Both the position numbers and the translations under genes were made by a program. Below the pieces are notes generated by a model, which saw only the letters and a program-made list of their open reading frames with translations, did no database searches and had not been told where the DNA came from. From assembly GCA_018302885.1 (NCBI GenBank), contig JAGVZC010000010.1, positions 1 to 22,451 of the forward strand: a DNA stretch of 22,451 nt, in the 5' to 3' direction. Shown here one piece after another: positions 13,091 through 21,724 of the stretch; position 1 is the stretch's first letter, and the number at the start of each line of letters is the position of its first letter. This stretch comes from Candidatus Woesearchaeota archaeon. GTDB lineage: Archaea > Nanobdellota > Nanobdellia > SCGC-AAA011-G17 > GW2011-AR20.

Positions 13091-14568
13091 TGTACAGATA
13101 TAAAGACTTAATAAAGAATTATTTTGAAAAGCATTCTTTTGTAGACTCAAATATAAGATCATTCAATAATTTCATGGAGAAAGGTATACAGAAGATTATA
13201 ACTGAAACTCAGGATGTTCTTCCAACAATCATTCCTTCTGAAGTTTCTGAATTTAAAATAAAACTTGGAAAGATTGAAATTGAAAAGCCACAGATAGTTG
13301 AGTCTGACGGATCAAAAAGAAAAATTTATCCAACTGAGGCACGTCTGAGAAAACTCACATATTCTGCCCCCGTTTATCTTGATGTAAGCGCGGTAATCGA
13401 CGGTGTTGAAAGAGAATCGTTCAAGGCATTAATAGGAAAAATTCCTGTCATGGTTAAATCAAAATTCTGCAATCTTCACGGATTATCCGAAGAAAAGCTT
13501 GTTGAAAATTATGAAGATCCAAATGATCCAGGAGGATATTTCATATTAAACGGAAATGAAAGAGTATTGATCATTGTCGAGGACCTGGCTTCAAATAAAT
13601 TTTTTGTTGAAAAAAACAAAGTTGGACCAAGCCAGTTTGTGGGAAAAGTGTATTCTGAAAAAGGCTCTTACAGAATTCCCCACATCATAGAGCAGATGAG
13701 GACAGGCACAATTTATCTGACATTTACAAGATTTAACAGGGTACCAATAATTGCCGTTATAAAAGCACTTGGTTTGATAAGAGACGAGGAAATAGCAAAG
13801 ACCATCTCTGAAGATAATCAGTATGATGACATTTTCATTAACCTTTATGAAACTGTTGAAATAAAAACACAGGATGATGCAGTGGAATTTTTGGCAAAGA
13901 AAATAGGAATGGCTCAGCAGGAAGATAGGAAGAAAAGAATTTATGACTTAATTGACAAATACCTGCTTCCTCATGTTGGCTTGAACAAGGAAGATAGGAT
14001 TTCAAAAGCATACAATTTGTGCAAATACATAAAGAAATATCTTATGATATCAAGGGGTGAAGTAAAACAGGAAGACAAAGACCATTACATGAATAAGAGA
14101 CTAAAACTTGCAGGAAGCCTTTTAGAGGATTTATTCAGAGTTAATATGTCATCATTAATACAGGATATGCTGTATAATTTCCAGAGGCTTGTTAAAAGAG
14201 GAAAATTCCAGTCTATAAGAATAATTATAAGAGATCAGCTTCTGACTTCCAGAATAAAAAGTGCAATGGCTACAGGCTCGTGGATAGGCGGAAGAAAAGG
14301 AGTGTCACAAAACATGGACAGGACAAATTTCCTTTCCACATTATCACATTTGCAAAGGGTTGTGTCATTATTAAGCTCAGCACAGGAGAATTTTGAAGCG
14401 AGAGCACTGCATCCAACCCATTTTGGAAGATTATGCCCAATTGAAACTCCTGAAGGAACGCCAATTGGTCTTAGAAAGAATTTAGCCCTGCTTGCCAGAG
14501 TATCTGAAGAGGAAATAAGTGATGATAGTAAAATAGTAAAACAGCTTGGAGAGTGCGGATTGAAATGA
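13090..14568 (+). CDS. rpoB2: RNA polymerase subunit B'' (Rpo2 N-terminal half)
   Basis: This is the N-terminal half of the second-largest RNA polymerase subunit (protrusion, lobe and start of fork), 492 aa. It is a split form as in methanogens and halophiles. Landmarks are IPVMVKSKFCNLHGLSEE, DPGGYFILNGNERVLI (typical of the lobe/protrusion region), LTSRIKSAMATGSW, and the fork region LSHLQRVVSLLSS…ARALHPTHFGRLCPIETPEGTPIGLRKNLALLA near the C-terminus. The gene overlaps rpoH by 1 nt and the following rpoB' by an ATGA junction, so translation is probably coupled. The split comes shortly after the GLRKNLALLA segment, at the usual archaeal split site. Confidence 0.96.
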   Translation: MYRYKDLIKNYFEKHSFVDSNIRSFNNFMEKGIQKIITETQDVLPTIIPSEVSEFKIKLGKIEIEKPQIVESDGSKRKIYPTEARLRKLTYSAPVYLDVSAVIDGVERESFKALIGKIPVMVKSKFCNLHGLSEEKLVENYEDPNDPGGYFILNGNERVLIIVEDLASNKFFVEKNKVGPSQFVGKVYSEKGSYRIPHIIEQMRTGTIYLTFTRFNRVPIIAVIKALGLIRDEEIAKTISEDNQYDDIFINLYETVEIKTQDDAVEFLAKKIGMAQQEDRKKRIYDLIDKYLLPHVGLNKEDRISKAYNLCKYIKKYLMISRGEVKQEDKDHYMNKRLKLAGSLLEDLFRVNMSSLIQDMLYNFQRLVKRGKFQSIRIIIRDQLLTSRIKSAMATGSWIGGRKGVSQNMDRTNFLSTLSHLQRVVSLLSSAQENFEARALHPTHFGRLCPIETPEGTPIGLRKNLALLARVSEEEISDDSKIVKQLGECGLK

Positions 14569-16367
14569 TTGATGTTTATTTGAATCAGAGGTTTGTAGGA
14601 TCTGTTGAAAATCTGGAGCAATTCATAGAAAGTGTAAAAGACAAAAGAAAGTCATCAAAATTGCCTTATGATATCAGCATTTATTATGACAAGGAATTAA
14701 ATGAAATTTATCTTGACAGCACAAGAGGAAGAACTGTCAGGATGCTAATAAGAGCCAAAGAAGGAAAATCATTGCTGACAAAAGAGCATGTTGACAAGTT
14801 AATAAACAACGAAATAACATGGGAGTCTTTGATTAAGGATGGCATTCTTGAATATGTAGATGCTGCAGAAGAGGAGAATGCATTGGTGGCATTAAATGAA
14901 GAAGAATTAACGCCCGATCATACACATGTAGAAATTTCAAGCATTGTTATTCTTGGAATTTTATTATCTTTGATTCCTTATTCAAATTACGGCTCTTCTT
15001 CAAGATTAATAAGAGGTAATAAAATTCAGAAGCAATCCTTGGGATTATACTCTTCAAATTTTCATGTAAGAATGGACACTGACGTCTCTATCCTGCATTA
15101 TCCTCAAAGACCAATGGTTAAATCATTCATGCATGATGTTATAAATTATGAAAAGCATCCTGCAGGCCAGAATGTTGTCATCGCCGTCATGTCATACAAG
15201 GGATACAACATGGAGGATTCCATAGTTGTCAATAAGGGCTCTATTCAGAGAGGCTTTGCAAGATCAACATTTTTCAGGCCATATCTTGCTGAGGAAAGAA
15301 GATATTCCGGAGGACTGGTTGATGAGATATCAATTCCTGACAAGGAAGTTAAAGGATACAAATCAGAGAAGGATTACAGGTTATTGGAAGATGACGGCAT
15401 TATCTACACCGGTGCCAAGGTAAATGAAGAGGATGTCATCATAGGAAAAACATCACCACCAAGATTCCTGGGTGAATTGGAAGAATTCAGCGTTGCAGCA
15501 TCAACAAGAAGGGAAACCTCAACAACAATAAAAGGAGGAGAAACAGGAATTGTTGATACAACAATAATAACTGAAAATGAGGAAGGCAACAAAATAATCC
15601 AGGTTAAATTGAGGGACAACAGAATTGCAGAAATAGGTGATAAGTTTGCTTCAAGACATGGTCAGAAAGGAGTCATCGGAATGATAGTTCCTCATGAAGA
15701 CATGCCATTTACAGAATCGGGTATTACACCAGACATTATTTTCTCTCCGCATGGTATTCCATCAAGAATGACAATTTCACATTTGCTGGAAATGCTGGCT
15801 GGAAAAGTCGGGGCTTTGAAGGGAACACAGATAGATTCAACAACCTTCGACGTTTATCCTGAAGAAAAATTAAGAGAGGAATTAAAAAGCTTTGGTTTCA
15901 GGGACAACGGAACAGAAGTTATGTATAATGGAATTACAGGAGAAAGATATGAGGTTACAATATATATTGGCGATATTTATTATCTTAAATTAGAGCACAT
16001 GGTTGCAAACAAACTGCATGCGAGAGCATACGGAAGAGTTCAGCTATTGACAAGACAGCCTGTAGAAGGAAGGGGAAAGGGCGGAGGATTGAGATTGGGA
16101 GAGATGGAGAAGGACTGTTTTGTAGCTCACGGCGCATCATTGCTATTAAAGGAAAGATTTGATTCAGATAAGACAATTCTTCCTATATCTGAAAAATCAG
16201 GATTGGTTGCGATTCATGATGTAAGAAAGGGAAAATACATTTGTCCTATTTATGGAGAGAATGTTGAGGTTAATGAAATAGAGATGAGCTATGCATTCAA
16301 ATTATTGCTGGATGAGTTAAAGGCATTGTGCTTATATCCAAAATTAAAACTAAAATCAAAATACTAA
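14565..16367 (+). CDS. rpoB1: RNA polymerase subunit B' (Rpo2 C-terminal half)
   Basis: This is the C-terminal half of the B subunit, about 600 aa, carrying the hybrid-binding and anchor regions. Visible motifs are VIAVMSYKGYNMEDSIVVNKGS, RHGQKGVIGMIVPHEDMPFT, GRVQLLTRQPVEGRGKGGGLRLGEMEKDC and the C-terminal SYAFKLLLDEL. The start is taken at the ATG overlapping the rpoB'' TGA; a GTG at 14553 would add 4 residues. The C-terminal clamp zinc site, usually CxxC…CPxCG, is degenerate: Ser542, Ser545, Cys560 and Tyr563 (numbered from the ATG at 14565), so three of four ligands are gone. The flanking sequence (SGLVAIHDVRKGKYICPIYGENVEV) is otherwise well conserved, arguing against a sequencing error. 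The rpoA' ATG follows after a single base. Confidence 0.95.
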   Translation: MIDVYLNQRFVGSVENLEQFIESVKDKRKSSKLPYDISIYYDKELNEIYLDSTRGRTVRMLIRAKEGKSLLTKEHVDKLINNEITWESLIKDGILEYVDAAEEENALVALNEEELTPDHTHVEISSIVILGILLSLIPYSNYGSSSRLIRGNKIQKQSLGLYSSNFHVRMDTDVSILHYPQRPMVKSFMHDVINYEKHPAGQNVVIAVMSYKGYNMEDSIVVNKGSIQRGFARSTFFRPYLAEERRYSGGLVDEISIPDKEVKGYKSEKDYRLLEDDGIIYTGAKVNEEDVIIGKTSPPRFLGELEEFSVAASTRRETSTTIKGGETGIVDTTIITENEEGNKIIQVKLRDNRIAEIGDKFASRHGQKGVIGMIVPHEDMPFTESGITPDIIFSPHGIPSRMTISHLLEMLAGKVGALKGTQIDSTTFDVYPEEKLREELKSFGFRDNGTEVMYNGITGERYEVTIYIGDIYYLKLEHMVANKLHARAYGRVQLLTRQPVEGRGKGGGLRLGEMEKDCFVAHGASLLLKERFDSDKTILPISEKSGLVAIHDVRKGKYICPIYGENVEVNEIEMSYAFKLLLDELKALCLYPKLKLKSKY

Positions 16368-16368
16368 A

Positions 16369-18891
16369 ATGAAATATATATACAAAAAAGTCGGAAGCAT
16401 AACATTTGGACTATTATCTTCAGAGATGATAAGAAAGATGGCTGTATGCAAGGTAGTCACCCCAGAACTTTATGATAAAGAGGGATATCCTGTCGATGGC
16501 GGATTAATGGACGTTCGAATGGGAGTAATTGATCCTGGTTTGGTTTGCCCTACCGACGGAAAGAAATTAAGGGACTGTCCTGGATATTTCGGCTACATTG
16601 AACTGGCAAGACCTGTTGTTCACATCAAATATGTTGATGTCATACTTGCTATATTGAGGAGCTTCTGCAGCGAATGTAATAAAATTTTAATGACAGAGGA
16701 AAAATTAGGCGCCAGCAAATTAAACAAGAAGGAGTTAATGGCTAAATTGAGGAATATAAAAAAATGCCCTCATTGCCAGGTTAAGCAATATACAGTAAAA
16801 ATTGAGAAACCAACATCTTTTGTTGAGAATGACAGAAGACTTTCGCCAATACAGGTAAAATCCAGATTTGAGAAAATATCTGATGATGATTTAAGAAAAT
16901 TTGGAATTGATCCGCAGTCTGCAAGGCCTGAATGGATGATCCTGACTGATTTGCCTGTTCCTCCTGTAACAACAAGGCCTTCAATTACACTGGAAACAGG
17001 AGAAAGATCAGAGGATGACTTAACACACAAACTGTCTGACATAGTAAGGATAAACCAGAGATTATTTGAAAACATAAATGCAGGCGCTCCGGAAATAATT
17101 GTTGAGGATTTGTGGGATTTGTTGCAGTATCATATTACAACTTATTTTGATAATTCAATATCTTCGGTTCCTCCAGCAAGGCATAGAGGAGGACAGCCAT
17201 TAAAAACATTAACAGAGAGAATAAAATCAAAGGAAGGAAGATTCAGGCATAATCTTGCCGGTAAGAGGGTTAATTTCTCAGCAAGAACTTTCATAACCCC
17301 TGATCCAAGAATTAAATTCAATGAAGTTGGAGTTCCATTGATAGTGGCAAAGGAATTGACAGTTCCCGAGAGAGTTACTGAATGGAATCTTAATTATCTT
17401 AAAAAATTTGTTGAAAATGGATCTGAAATTTATCCAGGTGCAAATTATTTCTTTTCATTGGATGGAAAAAAGAAAAAAATAACCGAGGATACAAAAGAGC
17501 AGATTCTTGAGGAATTTCAGATTGGCTGCTACATTGAAAGGCATTTGCTGGATGGCGATACTGTTGTATTCAACAGGCAGCCTTCACTGCACAGAATGTC
17601 TATAATGTGCCATAAAGTCAGAATATTGCCTGGAAAATCATTCAGATTAAACCCTTCAGTATGTAATCCCTACAACGCTGATTTTGATGGTGATGAGATG
17701 AACCTGCATGTTCCGCAGACAGAAGAGGCAAGAGCAGAAGCAGAAATATTGATGGAAGTTGAAAATCACATTATAAGCCCAAAGAATGGATTAAATGTAA
17801 TAGGCACAACAACTGATGCAATCACAGGAAATTTCTTACTTACTAAATACATGAAGATTTCAAGAGAGGAGGCTGTTGATATATTATATTCAATTGGAAT
17901 AAGCGATTTCTCCAATTTGAAATCTGGAAAGATTTTAGAGGGCAAGGATGTATTTTCTGCAATCTTACCAAAAGATTTGAGCTTCATAGGCACTTCAAAG
18001 GAAAAACATGATGTCATAATAAAAAACGGCAAGTTAATTGAAGGGGTAATAGACAAGGCAACGATTGGAGAGGACAATGGTACTTTGATAAGAAGGCTTC
18101 ATGCTGTTTATGGAGCAGAGGAAGGAATAGAATTAATAAACAAGATATTCAGGCTTGGAGTTGAAATTTTATTAAGAAAGGGATTCACATCTTCAATATC
18201 CGACACTGATTTATCAAAAGATGTTATAATGAAAAACAAGGAAAAATTAATTTATGTTGAAAATAAAGTCAATGAAATCATTGAAGAACATAAGACAGGC
18301 AAATTAGAACTATTGCCAGGAATGGATGAATATGGGACTGTTGAAACTTTGATACTAAGGCAGTTAAACCAGCTAAGGGACAAGATAGGAGAGAATGTCT
18401 ATGAAAATGTTTCAGAGAATAATCCTACAATCATCATGGCAAGATCCGGAGCTAAGGGTAATTTCCTAAACCTAGCACAGATGTCTGCAATGGTTGGACA
18501 ACAGGCAATGGGGGAGGGGAGAATTAATATGGGTTATAAAGGAAGAACATTATCAACATTCAAGAGGAATTCATTGAGCCCTGAATCAAGGGGATTTATC
18601 AAGAATGGATACAAACAAGGATTGACTCCTGTTGAATTTTTCTTCCATTCAATTACAGGAAGGGATTCACTTATGGACACTGCATTGAGAACACCTAAAT
18701 CTGGTTATCTTTACAGAAGACTGGCAAATGCATTGCAGGACATGAGGATTGAGTATGACAATACATTAAGAGATGCAAGCGGGAAGATAATCCAGTTTAA
18801 ATTTGGTGATGACGGCCTTGATGTTTCAAAAACTGAAGGCGGTAAAATAAATGTTCAAAGAATTGTCAGAGAGGTAAAAGCAAATGTCTAG
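16369..18891 (+). CDS. rpoA1: RNA polymerase subunit A' (Rpo1 N-terminal part)
   Basis: This is the N-terminal part of the largest subunit, 840 aa, containing the clamp, the active-site double-psi barrel and the bridge helix. The catalytic metal-binding motif NADFDGDEMN is present (Asp438, Asp440, Asp442). RQPSLHRMSIM, AGKRVNFSARTFITPDPRI, and GRINMGYKGRTLSTFKR/ESRGFIKNGYKQGLTPVEFFFHSITGRDSL-type segments are canonical. The first clamp zinc site (normally CxxC-x6-9-CxGH) is altered: Cys60, Asp63, Cys70, Tyr73, giving CPTD…CPGYFGY. The second site (CSEC…CPHC) is intact. The last 8 nt overlap the start of rpoA''. Confidence 0.96.
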   Translation: MKYIYKKVGSITFGLLSSEMIRKMAVCKVVTPELYDKEGYPVDGGLMDVRMGVIDPGLVCPTDGKKLRDCPGYFGYIELARPVVHIKYVDVILAILRSFCSECNKILMTEEKLGASKLNKKELMAKLRNIKKCPHCQVKQYTVKIEKPTSFVENDRRLSPIQVKSRFEKISDDDLRKFGIDPQSARPEWMILTDLPVPPVTTRPSITLETGERSEDDLTHKLSDIVRINQRLFENINAGAPEIIVEDLWDLLQYHITTYFDNSISSVPPARHRGGQPLKTLTERIKSKEGRFRHNLAGKRVNFSARTFITPDPRIKFNEVGVPLIVAKELTVPERVTEWNLNYLKKFVENGSEIYPGANYFFSLDGKKKKITEDTKEQILEEFQIGCYIERHLLDGDTVVFNRQPSLHRMSIMCHKVRILPGKSFRLNPSVCNPYNADFDGDEMNLHVPQTEEARAEAEILMEVENHIISPKNGLNVIGTTTDAITGNFLLTKYMKISREEAVDILYSIGISDFSNLKSGKILEGKDVFSAILPKDLSFIGTSKEKHDVIIKNGKLIEGVIDKATIGEDNGTLIRRLHAVYGAEEGIELINKIFRLGVEILLRKGFTSSISDTDLSKDVIMKNKEKLIYVENKVNEIIEEHKTGKLELLPGMDEYGTVETLILRQLNQLRDKIGENVYENVSENNPTIIMARSGAKGNFLNLAQMSAMVGQQAMGEGRINMGYKGRTLSTFKRNSLSPESRGFIKNGYKQGLTPVEFFFHSITGRDSLMDTALRTPKSGYLYRRLANALQDMRIEYDNTLRDASGKIIQFKFGDDGLDVSKTEGGKINVQRIVREVKANV

Positions 18892-20032
18892 TGTTTATGA
18901 CGAATTCAATGACTTACCTGAATTATTGATTGAGGAAGTCAAAGAATTGTCAAAAGGACTTGATTCAAATGAGAGAAAGAAAGTATTGAAAAGAGTCAGA
19001 GAGGAATTTGAAAAAGCAAAGATTAGTCCTGGAGAAGCCATTGGTGTCATAACTGCCGAGTCTTTTGGAGAGCCAGGCACGCAGATGATATTGAGGGTTT
19101 TCCACTTTGCCGGTGTTGCAGAGATGAGCCTTAATCTTGGTTTGGCAAGATTGATAGAATTATTTGATGCAAGAAAAAAACCATCAACACCACTGACAAC
19201 AATTTATCTTAAGCATGGCTATAAAACTGATTTAAGCAAGGTAAAAATAATAGCAGCCTTAATCAAGGAAACAAGACTAAAGGACATAGCTGATGAATTT
19301 TCATTTAATCTAACACAATTCAGGATTGAAGTTTTATTAAATAAGAAAGAAATGAGGGATCTAAAAATTACAGAGAGTCAGATTCTTACTACATTAAAAG
19401 ATAATTTCAAGGATATGGATGTCAAGGGAGACAATGGCATATTGAAAATAAAACCGAAAGAAAAAGATTCTTTATCTACTTTGTATAAATTAAAAGAGAA
19501 GCTGAAATATGTAAATATCAAAGGAATAAAGAATGTCGGACAGGTAACTCCTGTTAAGCGTGATAATGAATATGTTATTTACTGTACAACAGATGATTTG
19601 AAATCAGTATTTGAAGTTGAAGGCGTTGACATAACAAAAACCACAGCAAACAGCCCGTTTGTTGTTGCTGAATTATTAGGCATAGAGGCAGCAAGACAAG
19701 TCCTTATCAATGAGGCTGTTGAAGTTATAAAAAATCAGGGTTTGGATATAGATATAAGGCATATCATGTTTTTAGCTGATGTCATGACAAACAAAGGAAT
19801 AATCAAGGGAATTACAAGGACTGGAATCACTTCAGAGAAGGAATCTGTACTTGCAAGAGCTTCCTTCGAAACTCCAATCAAGCATATGGTTAATGCATCA
19901 TTGGTTTGTGAAGAGGACAAATTAAAATCTGTTATAGAAAATGTAATGCTTAATCAACCAATTCCTTTGGGCACTGGATTGCCTGGTTTAGTTGCAAAGA
20001 TGAAGGAAGATTCTGTTAAAAGAAAGAAGTAA
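18884..20032 (+). CDS. rpoA2: RNA polymerase subunit A'' (Rpo1 C-terminal part)
   Basis: This is the C-terminal part of the largest subunit, 382 aa, with the trigger loop and jaw. The trigger-loop region is clear: GEAIGVITAESFGEPGTQ, MILRVFHFAGVAEMSLNLGL and RLIELFDARKKPSTPLTTIYL. The C-terminal half has DIRHIMFLADVMTNKGIIKGITRTGITSEKESVLARASFE and PIPLGTGLPGLV. The family consensus for the FHFAGVAEM stretch is FHYAGVAEM. The start ATG overlaps the end of rpoA' by 8 nt. It is followed after 14 nt by an unrecognised gene rather than by the usual rpl30e, nusA or rps12. Confidence 0.96.
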   Translation: MSSVYDEFNDLPELLIEEVKELSKGLDSNERKKVLKRVREEFEKAKISPGEAIGVITAESFGEPGTQMILRVFHFAGVAEMSLNLGLARLIELFDARKKPSTPLTTIYLKHGYKTDLSKVKIIAALIKETRLKDIADEFSFNLTQFRIEVLLNKKEMRDLKITESQILTTLKDNFKDMDVKGDNGILKIKPKEKDSLSTLYKLKEKLKYVNIKGIKNVGQVTPVKRDNEYVIYCTTDDLKSVFEVEGVDITKTTANSPFVVAELLGIEAARQVLINEAVEVIKNQGLDIDIRHIMFLADVMTNKGIIKGITRTGITSEKESVLARASFETPIKHMVNASLVCEEDKLKSVIENVMLNQPIPLGTGLPGLVAKMKEDSVKRKK

Positions 20033-20033
20033 A

Positions 20034-20042
20034 GGGGTGTTG
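20034..20042 (+). promoter_or_regulatory. GTG-rich ribosome-binding site of the 98-aa gene
   Basis: GGGGTGTTG sits 4 nt before the ATG at 20047, right after the rpoA'' stop. GGTG can pair with the 16S CACC, supporting translation of this gene from the polymerase transcript. Confidence 0.5.
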
Positions 20043-20046
20043 TTAT

Positions 20047-20343
20047 ATGTTTGAATTAGGTTTTACAGGAGAAAAAGATTATAATACAAAGCCAGCTGAG
20101 AATAAACACACATACATCTTAAAGATTAATTATAGAAACCTTGAAGGACTTAAAATGATTAGAAGTATGGGAAGAAATTTTCTTGAGATATTGTGGTATG
20201 GAGTTGCTGTTAATGGAAGCAAACAAGACAAATTAATCAAGAGAAGGGACAAACTTTTCAGGATTTATGGAGAGGATAATATTTTAGTTCTTAGGCTAAG
20301 AGAAGGGAGTCATCTTGAAACCAAGGTAATATCAAACTTTTAA
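20047..20343 (+). CDS. Unknown 98-aa protein at the end of the polymerase operon
   Basis: I do not recognise this protein. It is basic and soluble, with no signal peptide, membrane segment or cysteines. Predicted elements from the sequence are a beta-strand (THYILKINYR-like, 22-30), a helix (NLEGLKMIRSMGRNFLEILWYG, first part 31-50), a Lys/Arg-rich helix (KQDKLIKRRDKLFRIYG, 59-75) and a strand (NILVLRLREG, 78-87). The alternation could form a small alpha/beta nucleic-acid-binding fold, but that is speculation. It begins 14 nt after rpoA'' with a GGTG-type ribosome-binding site, so it is almost certainly cotranscribed with the polymerase genes. Its last 12 nt overlap the 3' end of the convergent VKOR gene. 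Confidence 0.75.
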   Translation: MFELGFTGEKDYNTKPAENKHTYILKINYRNLEGLKMIRSMGRNFLEILWYGVAVNGSKQDKLIKRRDKLFRIYGEDNILVLRLREGSHLETKVISNF

Positions 20344-20745
20344 TAATAAAGAACATATAAATATAATTAATATTAATACCCATGAGATGAAGCACCACAT
20401 ACAAAATGATTTTATCACAAACAGGATTATATAAACCAAATATAAAACAAAAAATAATCCAATTGAAGATAATGTAATCATTTTATTTTTCACTTTCTTT
20501 TCCATTATTCCAAGATAACTAAAAATTCCCAAAGTGAGAAATCCAAATGCACCAATCAATGAATTTGGAATTTTAAATATTAACTCTGAATAAGATCCAG
20601 TTAGAACATTATCACATGTTTTTATATTCTCATTATTTATGCATATCGCATTTTTATCTGCATAATGATTGTATGTCAGATAAATTGATATTATAAAACC
20701 AACCAATGCTACTATAATTATTATTCTGTACAAATTTTTTTTCAT
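20332..20745 (-). CDS. VKOR-family membrane oxidoreductase, 137 aa
   Basis: This is a vitamin K epoxide reductase homolog: a four-helix membrane protein that reoxidises thiol-disulfide partners using a quinone, supporting disulfide formation outside the membrane. The redox motif is CMWC (115-118) in the last helix pair. The loop cysteines are Cys35 and Cys44 (CINNENIKTCDNVLTGSY). The family signature SYSELIFKIPNSLIGAFGF (51-69) is complete. Hydrophobic segments lie at about 6-26, 60-80, 88-111 and 116-136. No fused thioredoxin domain is present. It starts 12 nt after the PAC2 gene and lacks its own TATA box, so the two probably form one transcript. It could help make disulfides in Cys-bearing surface proteins such as the lipoprotein at 2082. 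Confidence 0.9.
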   Translation of the reverse strand: MKKNLYRIIIIVALVGFIISIYLTYNHYADKNAICINNENIKTCDNVLTGSYSELIFKIPNSLIGAFGFLTLGIFSYLGIMEKKVKNKMITLSSIGLFFVLYLVYIILFVIKSFCMWCFISWVLILIIFICSLLLKV

Positions 20746-20757
20746 TCTCTAAGAAAT

Positions 20758-21453
20758 TTAGCCCAAGTAATCCAATTGTTTCTGGTCTTTCTGCTCTACC
20801 GCCATTTTGTTCTGCTGCATTAAACCCTTTAATTTCTGTTCAAACTTCTCTGCTTTCTGCAATAGAGGCTTTATGTCAACATTTAATCCAAGATATTTGT
20901 CCAGTGCTTCTATAATCTTTGCTGCCCCCCTTGAATCAGGCAACTGAGAATGTGTTTCCACAAAAATACATGAACTTGGCAACTTTTCCCTCAGCATTAT
21001 TGAGGCAGTTACACCCATTATAATTCCCTCTTTTAATGGCTTTATATTTATTTTATCAAACTTTTTATTGAATCTTTTACTGTAATAGAATGTTGATGAA
21101 TCCTTGTTCATGCTTGCAACACCCTCTATGCTTATTACTTCTTTTGCCTGCAATTGCTTTGCAATATCCTCTATTGCATCTGTAATCTTCCATTCTATAT
21201 TATTTACAGGATTTATTGCATGCAATATCACCAAATTATATTTTTTTGAGTAGAATATTCCAAATGGCTCCACAACTTCTGAGTTGTGTATTGCAACCAC
21301 AGGTGTTTGCTCTGTAAATTCTATTTTTCCTATCTTTTCCGCTTTTAAATGTTCAACAAGAAATTCCGTTGTTATTGAGCCTATGAAACCGATACCTGGA
21401 AAACCCTCGATTATTATAGGATTTTTTGGTTTCCTATTTAATTTAATTTCCAT
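20758..21453 (-). CDS. PAC2-family protein (proteasome assembly chaperone-like), 231 aa
   Basis: This belongs to the archaeal PAC2 (PbaB-like) family, related to eukaryotic proteasome-assembly chaperones. Typical features are PIIIEGFPGIGFIGSIT near the N-terminus, FTEQTPVVAIHNSEVVEPFGIFY, LVILHAINPV, IEGVASM, and PLKEGIIMGVTASIMLREKLPSSCIFVETHSQLPDSRGAAKIIEALDKYLG, followed by a C-terminal coiled-coil of about 35 residues ending LDYLG. The start is set at MEIKLNRK (21453), because the TATA box lies about 26 nt upstream of it. The open frame extends 20 codons further but would read through that box. It is probably cotranscribed with the VKOR gene. The role in proteasome assembly is by family analogy. 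Confidence 0.9.
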   Translation of the reverse strand: MEIKLNRKPKNPIIIEGFPGIGFIGSITTEFLVEHLKAEKIGKIEFTEQTPVVAIHNSEVVEPFGIFYSKKYNLVILHAINPVNNIEWKITDAIEDIAKQLQAKEVISIEGVASMNKDSSTFYYSKRFNKKFDKINIKPLKEGIIMGVTASIMLREKLPSSCIFVETHSQLPDSRGAAKIIEALDKYLGLNVDIKPLLQKAEKFEQKLKGLMQQNKMAVEQKDQKQLDYLG

Positions 21454-21475
21454 ATTATAGTAGTTGTATTCATGA

Positions 21476-21483
21476 TATATAAA
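21476..21483 (-). promoter_or_regulatory. TATA box of the PAC2-VKOR unit
   Basis: The minus strand reads TTTATATA, centred about 26 nt before the ATG at 21453. It decides against the longer open frame starting at 21513. Confidence 0.6.
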
Positions 21484-21499
21484 CTTTACTAACAATATT

Positions 21500-21507
21500 T
21501 TTATAAA
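21500..21507 (+). promoter_or_regulatory. TATA box of the 64-aa gene
   Basis: TTTATAAA is centred about 26 nt before the ATG at 21530, supporting this small gene as real and leaderless. Confidence 0.6.
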
Positions 21508-21529
21508 TACCAAATTACTTCATTTATAC

Positions 21530-21724
21530 ATGAAAAAAGAAAAAAAAGAGCTATCTCCTTTTATTGAAACTATGCTTAAGAAGCTTGATGAAAAAGAAGT
21601 GGCTAAACCGCAGTCATTGGTTATGGATACTGATAAAGATCCGGAATTAAAACCTTATATGATTGAAAAAGACCAAAAGAAAATAGAAGAACACATTAAA
21701 AAGATGAAAGAAAATATAAAATAA
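21530..21724 (+). CDS. Small charged hypothetical protein, 64 aa
   Basis: Not recognised. It is very rich in Lys and Glu, with two likely helices (ELSPFIETMLKKLDEKEV, about 7-24, and a C-terminal helix after EKDQKK, about 47-63) joined by a Pro/Asp-containing linker (KPQSLVMDTDKDPELKPYM). It has no cysteines or membrane segment. Support for a real gene is a good TATA box at the leaderless distance and a strong reading frame filling the gap between two known genes. Its TAA directly abuts the stop codon of the convergent YchF gene. Confidence 0.65.
   Translation: MKKEKKELSPFIETMLKKLDEKEVAKPQSLVMDTDKDPELKPYMIEKDQKKIEEHIKKMKENIK

Noticed and set aside
21454..21513. Twenty-codon N-terminal extension of the PAC2 protein
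   Set aside because: The extension covers the TATA box at 21476-21483 and is not typical of the family start.
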